From Candidatus Hodarchaeota archaeon (GTDB lineage: Archaea > Asgardarchaeota > Heimdallarchaeia > Hodarchaeales > YT1-039), in assembly GCA_016840025.1 (NCBI GenBank), contig JAEOTF010000221.1, positions 1-50,765 of the forward strand: a stretch of 50,765 bases of DNA. Direction: 5' to 3'. This document shows positions 44,484 through 50,765 of the stretch, piece after piece (position 1 is the first letter of the stretch; each line of letters opens with the position of its first letter). Position numbers and translations under genes: made by a program. The notes under the pieces were generated by a model. The model did no database searches. It worked only from the letters and a program-made list of their open reading frames with translations, and had not been told where the DNA came from.

Positions 44484-44585
44484 ATGGGTGTCATAGTAAG
44501 TGTCATAGGTGTCGGAGCTGGTGTTAGATATTTCGGAGCCGGTGTAGAATTTTTGATAAAGATGGGGGTGGAAATGCTAATTTAG
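44484..44585 (+). CDS. Tiny hydrophobic peptide, 33 aa
   Basis: The frame reads MGVIVSVIGVGAGVRYFGAG and then VEFLIKMGVEMLI. It is preceded by a strong AGGTGG Shine-Dalgarno sequence (44474-44479) and followed 9 bases later by the next gene, so translation is plausible. It is Gly/Val-rich and amphipathic with GxxxG-like spacing, like pore-forming or leaderless bacteriocin-type peptides or small membrane subunits. Confidence 0.4.
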   Translation: MGVIVSVIGVGAGVRYFGAGVEFLIKMGVEMLI

Positions 44586-44594
44586 TGAAAGATC

Positions 44595-45071
44595 ATGAAT
44601 CAGGAACTCAAAACCTCAACAGTAACTTCTCAAACAGCTGGAGTAGAGAAATTATCTTTTTCAAGACCTAGTGGAAGGTTCCCAATAGCAGTCTATGAAG
44701 GGATTATTGGAATAATTTACACTTATGTCGGGTTTTCTATAGTCCATAGTTTTTTTGAGAACAACCCAACAGAAGAGGATATAGTGGCATATTCTATTGT
44801 TTATGCCCCCATTTTCCTATTAATCGGACTTAGTGCGCTTTCATGCGGATTATTCCTCATACTGATGAAGGAATGGGCGAGAGTCGGTTCAATGGTTGTA
44901 ACAAGCGTTAGTACTATTCTCTTATTTCCTCTTGGGATAGTACCCGCAATCCTCAGTATTTGGTATCTATATAGAGAAGAAACTATAATGGCATTTGACA
45001 AAAACTATCATAAATTCACAGTGAACAGAGATAGAACTAAAGCCCGTCACACACCCCTGAAACAAGTATAG
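44595..45071 (+). CDS. Membrane protein of unknown family, 158 aa
   Basis: About four transmembrane helices (IAVYEGIIGIIYTYVGFSIV, IVYAPIFLLIGLSALSCGLF, VVTSVSTILLFPLGIVPAIL and SIWYLYR) follow a polar N-terminus of about 30 residues. The tail is basic. Family not recognised. It closes the run of small membrane genes. Confidence 0.6.
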   Translation: MNQELKTSTVTSQTAGVEKLSFSRPSGRFPIAVYEGIIGIIYTYVGFSIVHSFFENNPTEEDIVAYSIVYAPIFLLIGLSALSCGLFLILMKEWARVGSMVVTSVSTILLFPLGIVPAILSIWYLYREETIMAFDKNYHKFTVNRDRTKARHTPLKQV

Positions 45072-45207
45072 AAAAAGCTCATAAACACTCCAAGCGGACA
45101 AAATTAGATCCATAGAAAGGGAGGGAGTGATTTCCATATATTAGGCTATAAGTGAGTGGCCTAAATTCCTGAATAAAGCTATTAGCAAAAGTAGGAAGTG
45201 AAATACG

Positions 45208-47160
45208 ATGCACCAAGAATGTCTTTTTTTAGTAGTGTTTCTCGTAGTTGGAGCTATTTTATCAGTTCTTTTCCTTGTTTTAGGATCTTCATTCATGAAA
45301 TATGGCATAATTTCTTCAATAGACAGAAATAAATACATGTCCTTAAAACCTAGGGTAAATTTTCTTCCTAACCCCCCCATCATTAATGGTGAGTTAGGAT
45401 CTTTGGATAATTTACCTCTTAGACACTTCAATGTACGAATTAGAGGTTCTCCTTTTATTCGAAAATTAAAAGGAAGCTATAGATTAGCATATGGAACTGA
45501 CTTTTTTTATATATTCATCGAGATAGATAGTGAGGATGTCATACATCGAGATAGGGGATTTCAGAATGGTGATGGCTTTCATATGCTCTTAGCTATGCCG
45601 AAACCAAAGAATAAATTAACAGATGAATTTTACGTATACGGTTTTTCACCACAGACAGATTCGGATGGTAATGAGGAGAAAGTAGTCTGGTATCATGATG
45701 TAGATGTAAAATTGATAAGGTTGGGTGAAAATGTACAATTTAAAGTAAAAAGGATGCAGAATGGAAAAACAGGTTATGAATTACTCCTACCCTGGGAAGA
45801 AGCGTATCCGTACCATTCGTGGATGGTACCAAAATCAATGGGTTTCAATCTTAGCTTTGTAAAAGCAGCGGGGTCATTCTTTGATTCTTATTCAGTAATC
45901 TTCGATTGGCGCTTCCAAGCTGAAGGCAAACTGAGAAAATATGCAATAATGACTTTTGAAGAGCCAATAATTAGTAATGGAACTCAAACACACATAACTT
46001 CTGACAGGAATTGTATAGAAGGAACTGATCTAACAATTAAGGTAGCAACACTGTCTGCACAATCACATGAAGAAGTGCTAGAAATTGAATTTCTCTCTAC
46101 AAAGAATGAACAAATTAAAAACGTAAAAAAATTCCGTTATGAGTGCCACAAGGGAGTCACTCAAAAGCAGATCAAAGTGCCAATGAATGGTTTTTCCTTG
46201 GGATCATATATTATACAATGGAAAACCCATTCGGATCAAGGCAAGATAGAAGTAACGATCTTACCTAAATTTAATTATGAAGAACTATGCATACAATTAA
46301 AGAATAGTAGGGGAGAGATATCAGAAGGAACTTTTATTACTCTGCAATTTATGCTGGACCAGATACACAAAGAAATAAAACAGATTAAAACTTATGAAAC
46401 TTATCCTGAATTAATTGATTCAATACTTGAAGTTCAAAATATGATACAAAACACAGAAAATGAAGTGAATATGCTAGAAACACAAACAGGGGGATTCAGA
46501 AGGGCGTTTCTCTCCGAAATTGATGGGTCAATGCAACCTTATTCTGTTGTCATTCCTGAATCATACGATCCAACTCAAAAATATCCCCTCATTGTATTCC
46601 TTCACGGGAGTGGAGTGGACGATAGAGGAACATTAAGATTAATAGATTTTGTAATAGGGGAATATATCAAGATTGCTCCAAGAGCCCGAGGCTATTCACA
46701 TTACTACGCCCCTAAGGAAACGCTAATTGACATTAAGGAAGCAATTGATGATATAATCAAACAATATAGCGTCGACACAGAAAGGATCATCTTAAGTGGA
46801 TTTTCTATGGGGGGTTATGGAGTTTACCGAACCTACAAGGAATATCCAAGATTTGCAGGACTGGCGGTTTTTTCGGGTCAACCAAAAGTTCCATGGTATA
46901 TTCGATTGTTTACAAAAGGTAAATTTGTCAATTTTTTGAAAAAAAAGCATGTAAAATTGTTCAGACAAATACCAATGTTTATTTATCACGGAACAGAGGA
47001 TAAAAACTGCTCATATGAAAGCACCGTAGAATTTGTAGAAAAATTGAGAAAATTAGGCGGAAATGTGGAATTTTATGACGACAACGTAGGTCATTCAAAA
47101 CTAGAGAGCCCAGAAATCATTGCTAAATACAATAACTGGTTACAAAAGACGATAGGATGA
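45208..47160 (+). CDS. CBM9-like domain fused to PHB depolymerase/feruloyl-esterase-type hydrolase, membrane anchored
   Basis: This 650-residue protein has an N-terminal anchor (LFLVVFLVVGAILSVLFLVL) and a CBM9-like sugar-binding domain (about 50-255; PPIINGELGSLDN, FFYIFIEIDSEDV, GDGFHMLLAM). A linker and helical region (about 255-430) follow. The C-terminal alpha/beta hydrolase has YPLIVFLHGSGVDDRGT, the nucleophile elbow GFSMGGYG (Ser) and a late Asp/His (HGTEDKNCS, NVGHSKLES). Such enzymes (LpqC family) hydrolyse esters on polymers. It probably faces outward and acts on external glycans or polyester. ATG 45208 follows a GGAAGTGA Shine-Dalgarno sequence. Confidence 0.82.
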   Translation: MHQECLFLVVFLVVGAILSVLFLVLGSSFMKYGIISSIDRNKYMSLKPRVNFLPNPPIINGELGSLDNLPLRHFNVRIRGSPFIRKLKGSYRLAYGTDFFYIFIEIDSEDVIHRDRGFQNGDGFHMLLAMPKPKNKLTDEFYVYGFSPQTDSDGNEEKVVWYHDVDVKLIRLGENVQFKVKRMQNGKTGYELLLPWEEAYPYHSWMVPKSMGFNLSFVKAAGSFFDSYSVIFDWRFQAEGKLRKYAIMTFEEPIISNGTQTHITSDRNCIEGTDLTIKVATLSAQSHEEVLEIEFLSTKNEQIKNVKKFRYECHKGVTQKQIKVPMNGFSLGSYIIQWKTHSDQGKIEVTILPKFNYEELCIQLKNSRGEISEGTFITLQFMLDQIHKEIKQIKTYETYPELIDSILEVQNMIQNTENEVNMLETQTGGFRRAFLSEIDGSMQPYSVVIPESYDPTQKYPLIVFLHGSGVDDRGTLRLIDFVIGEYIKIAPRARGYSHYYAPKETLIDIKEAIDDIIKQYSVDTERIILSGFSMGGYGVYRTYKEYPRFAGLAVFSGQPKVPWYIRLFTKGKFVNFLKKKHVKLFRQIPMFIYHGTEDKNCSYESTVEFVEKLRKLGGNVEFYDDNVGHSKLESPEIIAKYNNWLQKTIG

Positions 47161-47250
47161 TTCAATTAGCGTATTTTAATTAAGTTTCCAATCGTCCTTC
47201 TTTCTTTAGCTTTGTAGTGTGGCATACAAAGCATACAAAAGGATTATTTA

Positions 47251-48339
47251 TCATTCATTGGATCGAAGAACATTCCACGGATTATCTGCAATTTTAATGA
47301 AGTATAAAAATGCGGGGATTGTATTCTCTACTTCATATTGGATTTTATGGGAGGGAGGGTTAAACCTGTTAAAGGTGATAGGATCATTACGACCACTGTA
47401 AATCTCAACAGTAAAAGCAATGATACTCTGCGAGCCATATAACCAATCAGAGGCACCACCTGAGGTTATATAAAGATCACTCGAGGATTCGGGTGTGTAT
47501 TTGTAATATGGCTGCAGTTGGCTCATCTTTTCTCCAATAGCTCTAAAAAGCATATCATCAGGCGAGGTCGTGAATGTATATCCCCAAGGCCATAACCATA
47601 ACCCCGAGTAGCTATGCATGGACATGGAAACGGAGAAATTGTGATTTAAGACAAAATCACGAAGAGCTTGTGCTTCGGGCTCGGAGAATGGTGCAGAGCC
47701 TCGATAAGTTATATAAGCGGTGTTGGGGCTACTGCCTGCGCGTCCCCATTTGTAGCCGAAATTTCTATTGAGGTCTACTCCATAGGTGCCGTCCTCATTG
47801 TCCCTACGATTTTTACGCCATCTTGAGTCATTATAGGCACAATATAAGGCCCCATCGGGGTTCAGAATGGGGATAAACCAAATTTCACGATTGTCTACGA
47901 GGTCTGTAATTTCGACATCAGTACCGTAATTTTTACAGATATGGGAAATCAAGGCTAAGATATTCTCGAGAGTGATGGCTTCTCTTGCATGCATTTGAGC
48001 AAAAAATAATGCTTCTGGTTCATCCTCATCTTGAGAGGGGTTATCGGAGATTTTCAAGGCAAAAATGTCTCTACCTTCAATAGATTGCCCAATTGAGGCA
48101 TTAAAATACGTAATCTCGGGAAAAGCGGCGGTTATATTGGTCACATAATCCATTGCTTCATAATAATCATGATAGCCCGAAGTTCGTGGTAAAAACTTCC
48201 AGCCAGGATGTGGAACTGGGTTTGAAGCAGGTATCTCGGATTCATTATCAATTTGTTCTACTAATATTGCCAGTACAACAGGAAATAAAACTAACACTAG
48301 AGCGACTAAAATTATGGGAAATAACTTCTTATAATTCAT
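47251..48339 (-). CDS. Secreted M14 zinc carboxypeptidase
   Basis: This 362-residue protein has a signal peptide (KLFPIILVALVLVLFPVVLA) and the M14 signature. Zinc ligands are HxxE in QMHAREAITLE and His in SMHSYSGLWLWPWGY, the substrate-binding region is NPDGALYCAYND, then DLNRNFGYKWG, and the catalytic Glu is in FTVEIYSGRND. It removes C-terminal residues from peptides outside the cell. It is convergent with the esterase gene (90-base gap) and may have its own promoter. Confidence 0.9.
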   Translation of the reverse strand: MNYKKLFPIILVALVLVLFPVVLAILVEQIDNESEIPASNPVPHPGWKFLPRTSGYHDYYEAMDYVTNITAAFPEITYFNASIGQSIEGRDIFALKISDNPSQDEDEPEALFFAQMHAREAITLENILALISHICKNYGTDVEITDLVDNREIWFIPILNPDGALYCAYNDSRWRKNRRDNEDGTYGVDLNRNFGYKWGRAGSSPNTAYITYRGSAPFSEPEAQALRDFVLNHNFSVSMSMHSYSGLWLWPWGYTFTTSPDDMLFRAIGEKMSQLQPYYKYTPESSSDLYITSGGASDWLYGSQSIIAFTVEIYSGRNDPITFNRFNPPSHKIQYEVENTIPAFLYFIKIADNPWNVLRSNE

Positions 48340-48657
48340 TCCTTAGACCTTTATGAGACCTCTTTAATGAAGGTGAATCTTGATCATTACCATTGTTTAT
48401 CTTACTATCTAAAATATTATCATTGGAATAGAAATGTTTCTAAAAGCGTATTATTAGAATTCTTTGGGAAAGGAGCGCGCGAAAAGTAGAAAACGCACAA
48501 CAATACAGTACTGACCTATAAGTCGATTACTACGCAATTTAACTCGTTTACGAAGTTCTTTTAATTGTTAAAGATAATTAGTTACAATAACTTCTCAAAT
48601 ACCTTAATTTCTTTGAGAGCTGATATTAAATAATTTATAGAAAAGGAAATGATCTAA

Positions 48658-48777
48658 ATGAATGGACTGATACCTGCTTGGAAACATACTAGGATCTCTT
48701 CACCAAAAGCGAAACCAATGATGCTTGTGCATTTTTCTATGAAAAAAATCATAAACAAATTAAAAAAACAAAGATAA
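48658..48777 (+). CDS. Tiny basic peptide before ABC exporter copy 2 (doubtful)
   Basis: A 39-residue frame begins MNGLIPAWKHTRISSPKAKP and ends MKKIINKLKKQR, strongly basic. AGGA lies about 12 bases before ATG, and the stop lies 16 bases before the start of the ATPase. It occupies the same position relative to the exporter as the small membrane protein at 37552. The rest of the 48340-48793 gap (454 bases) shows nothing recognisable. It may not be real. Confidence 0.25.
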   Translation: MNGLIPAWKHTRISSPKAKPMMLVHFSMKKIINKLKKQR

Positions 48778-48793
48778 ATAAGGAGATAGAAGA

Positions 48794-49570
48794 CTGAAAG
48801 CAGTAATCAGAACCCATAATCTGTCTAAATATTATGGTAAGAATGGTGTGATTAAAGCTGTAGATAAGCTTGATCTTGAAGTTTATGAAGGAGAAACTTT
48901 TGGCTTATTGGGACCCAATGGTGCTGGAAAAACAACCACCGTGCGTATGTTAAATGCCATCATTAAACCCACCAATGGAACGGCTTCTGTGAATGGATTT
49001 GATATTCTTAAGAACAAAAAAGACGTAAAAAGATCAACAGGAATGTTATTTGAATCGCCTGGTTTATATGAAAAACTAAGCACTTATGAGTTTTTAGAAT
49101 TCATTGGAGCGCTCTATAGTGTCCCAAAAGATGTCCTAGATGAAAGAATTAATGACCTATTAAGCCTATTTGGCCTATATGAAAGACGAAATGAGTTATT
49201 GGAAGGTTACTCCAAAGGAATGAAACAAAAAGTCTTAATTGCTGCGACATTGATCCATGATCCGCCTATACTCTTTTTCGATGAACCTACCGCTGCATTA
49301 GACCCTACCGCAGCACATATGGTAAGGAAGCTGATTAAAAAACTTACTGAAGGCGCAAATAAGACAATATTTATCTGTACACATGCCCTTCCTGTTGTAG
49401 AAGAACTCTGTGACCGAATTGCTATCATTAACAATGGAGCTCTCATTGCATTGGGTACGGTGGAAGAAATCATTGCAAAAACAATCACAAAAACACTAGA
49501 AGATGCGTATATTTCAATTACGGGTGGACTACTCGAAAAAGATGTCCTAGCCTGGCGAAACAACGGATAA
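48794..49570 (+). CDS. ABC-2 type exporter ATP-binding protein (copy 2), CTG start
   Basis: Read from CTG 48794 this is a 258-residue ATPase beginning LKAVIRTHNLSKYYGKNGVI, matching the first strand of copy 1 (VLISTEGLSKFFGKKGKI). Walker A GPNGAGKTT, the signature LLEGYSKGMKQKV and Walker B ILFFDEPTAALDP are intact. An in-frame stop (48779-48781) and the AGGAG Shine-Dalgarno sequence (48781-48785), 8 bases before CTG, leave no ATG, GTG or TTG. The first conventional start (GTG 48848) would delete the first beta-strand and shorten the ATPase. The permease follows 35 bases later. Confidence 0.85.
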   Translation: MKAVIRTHNLSKYYGKNGVIKAVDKLDLEVYEGETFGLLGPNGAGKTTTVRMLNAIIKPTNGTASVNGFDILKNKKDVKRSTGMLFESPGLYEKLSTYEFLEFIGALYSVPKDVLDERINDLLSLFGLYERRNELLEGYSKGMKQKVLIAATLIHDPPILFFDEPTAALDPTAAHMVRKLIKKLTEGANKTIFICTHALPVVEELCDRIAIINNGALIALGTVEEIIAKTITKTLEDAYISITGGLLEKDVLAWRNNG

Positions 49571-49605
49571 TAATAATAGAAAAAGATCTATGGAGAAAGG
49601 CATCA

Positions 49606-50765
49606 ATGCCATTTACAACCCCAATGTGGCTCAATATCGCCAAAGCTGAATATACAGTCCACATTAATAAAATACCACGAATAAAGCGTATTTTTCCTTA
49701 TTTAGCAATAGGAGGAATGGCATTATATGTCTTTTTTATCGCACCAATGATGGTAGATGTTATATTAAAAAGAGCACTCGATGAGATTCATAAGAAGCTA
49801 GTTTCTTATGCTGCTCTTGCTTTAGTGGAAGTTTTTCTCTTTACCTTATTTTTAAACTTCATGCTAATTCCTTTAAGCTTTGCATTAAAGGATATCAAGG
49901 TTGGGCAAACAGAAATCTTTCTTGCTAGCCCAGTAAATCCCGGTGACGTAATTTTGGGCGAGTTTATCGGAAAATTGCCTTTCTATTCTATTTTTGCAAT
50001 ATCGGTCCTTGGTGTATTTACTGCTATTCTTAATCCGCTTGGATTGGATGCTTTTCAGACGAGTACGATTATATGCATCTTTCTCATCACTATTTTTTCT
50101 GCATATTGGATTGGCACTGTAATTGCTGCTTATCTTCGTACAAGATTAGAAAAATTCGCAAGTGGAAAAGATATTGGTAAAGCCCTTGCAACACTAGTGG
50201 TGTTACCCGCGATTGCTTTACTCTATTTTCTTATGAGTCCCAAAACTTATGAGTTGATTTTAGATAAAAGTGGTACAGTTGAATTTACTCTTGGATTTCT
50301 TCCAAGTTCTTGGGGAGCAAGAATTGTCGTTGAATTTGCAAAAAGCCCAGGGAATATTAGTGATGTCTGGGTAGAGGTATTAATAGGAGTCGGAAGTTTA
50401 GTTGTTTTTTTTGTCGTGATTTTATATGTAGGAATGAAAATAACTAACTATGCTTATTCTTTAGAACCAACTTCTTTCACTAGTTCAAATGTTAAGCAGG
50501 ATGGCATTACCTATAATGCAGTTAGAAAAATTAGTGGGCAGGGATCATTTGGAGTTCTTCTAGTTACTAATTTCAAAGATTTTTTCCGTCGATTCGAAAA
50601 CATCTCAAAATTGCTTTACTTCTTGGGCTTATATACTATTATTATGTTTATTATGACCACAGCTGAATTTCCTATTCAAGAAATAGTACTTATTTATCCA
50701 TTAGTCTTTACTGGAATCCTTGCTTCTATGATAAACGCTGAAATGACATTCCGAGGCAAAGAAAA
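49606..50765 (+). CDS. ABC-2 type permease (copy 2), C-terminus beyond window
   Basis: About 386 residues are visible from ATG 49606. The N-terminus (TTPMWLNIAKAEYTVHINKI) and the segment TEIFLASPVNPGDVILGEF match copy 1 at 38677. Multiple transmembrane helices are evident. The last visible residues align with the TLRGKE region of copy 1 (here TFRGKE), so about 125 residues lie outside the window. It pairs with the ATPase just upstream. Confidence 0.88.
   Translation, partial: MPFTTPMWLNIAKAEYTVHINKIPRIKRIFPYLAIGGMALYVFFIAPMMVDVILKRALDEIHKKLVSYAALALVEVFLFTLFLNFMLIPLSFALKDIKVGQTEIFLASPVNPGDVILGEFIGKLPFYSIFAISVLGVFTAILNPLGLDAFQTSTIICIFLITIFSAYWIGTVIAAYLRTRLEKFASGKDIGKALATLVVLPAIALLYFLMSPKTYELILDKSGTVEFTLGFLPSSWGARIVVEFAKSPGNISDVWVEVLIGVGSLVVFFVVILYVGMKITNYAYSLEPTSFTSSNVKQDGITYNAVRKISGQGSFGVLLVTNFKDFFRRFENISKLLYFLGLYTIIMFIMTTAEFPIQEIVLIYPLVFTGILASMINAEMTFRGKE

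Overview
The window is an AT-rich archaeal chromosome segment, most likely from an Asgard (Promethearchaeota) archaeon. Archaeal markers are a complete topoisomerase VI (top6A/top6B), a NIP7-like PUA protein next to an NSUN-type RNA methyltransferase, Shine-Dalgarno/TATA signals of archaeal type and envelope proteins with a candidate archaeosortase-type tail. The Asgard assignment rests on an atypical Arf/Ras-like GTPase fused to a long helical tail and encoded beside two large unrecognised helical proteins, plus a 2061-residue HEAT-repeat protein. It is an inference; no rRNA or tRNA was found to confirm it.

Layout. 1-8064: a partial NosD-like beta-helix protein and a giant HEAT-repeat/zinc-ribbon protein, both on the minus strand. 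8190-12500: a mobile, GC-richer island with an IS607-type TnpA remnant, a secreted protein with a sorting-like tail lying between near-identical 18-bp repeats, a cluster of TTCTCAG-type repeats, a GC-rich hairpin-rich noncoding stretch, and a 684-residue TnpB-like protein whose third RuvC aspartate appears replaced by histidine. 12689-15930: a two-gene FAD/Fe-S dehydrogenase operon of the sarcosine/proline/opine dehydrogenase type. 16233-21335: a second NosD-like protein (membrane anchored), two small proteins, a sugar-nucleotide transferase and a proline-rich protein. 21521-24264: a CYTH protein, an RNA m5C methyltransferase, a NIP7/PUA protein and an orphan HypC. 24396-26516: two paired RCK-like proteins. 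26653-33177 (minus strand): GTPase, 656-aa and 615-aa unknowns, and a LAGLIDADG homing endonuclease. 33322-37372: a small coiled-coil protein and topoisomerase VI. 37552-50765: an envelope/export region with two paralogous ABC-2 exporters flanking a beta-lactamase-fold hydrolase, a run of small membrane proteins with twin bPH2 proteins and an HTH protein, a CBM9-esterase and an M14 carboxypeptidase.

How genes work together. Three sets are the most interesting. The first is the GTPase with its two unknown neighbours next to topoisomerase VI. The second is the run of very small membrane peptides, bPH2 proteins and exporters, which resembles a peptide production/immunity or envelope-stress module. 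The third is the TnpB-like protein, which may be nuclease-inactive. Three genes (hypC, the nucleotidyltransferase and the second ABC ATPase) seem to lack ATG/GTG/TTG at the expected start and instead have ATC or CTG behind a good Shine-Dalgarno sequence. All product names come from reading motifs by eye; no database search was run.
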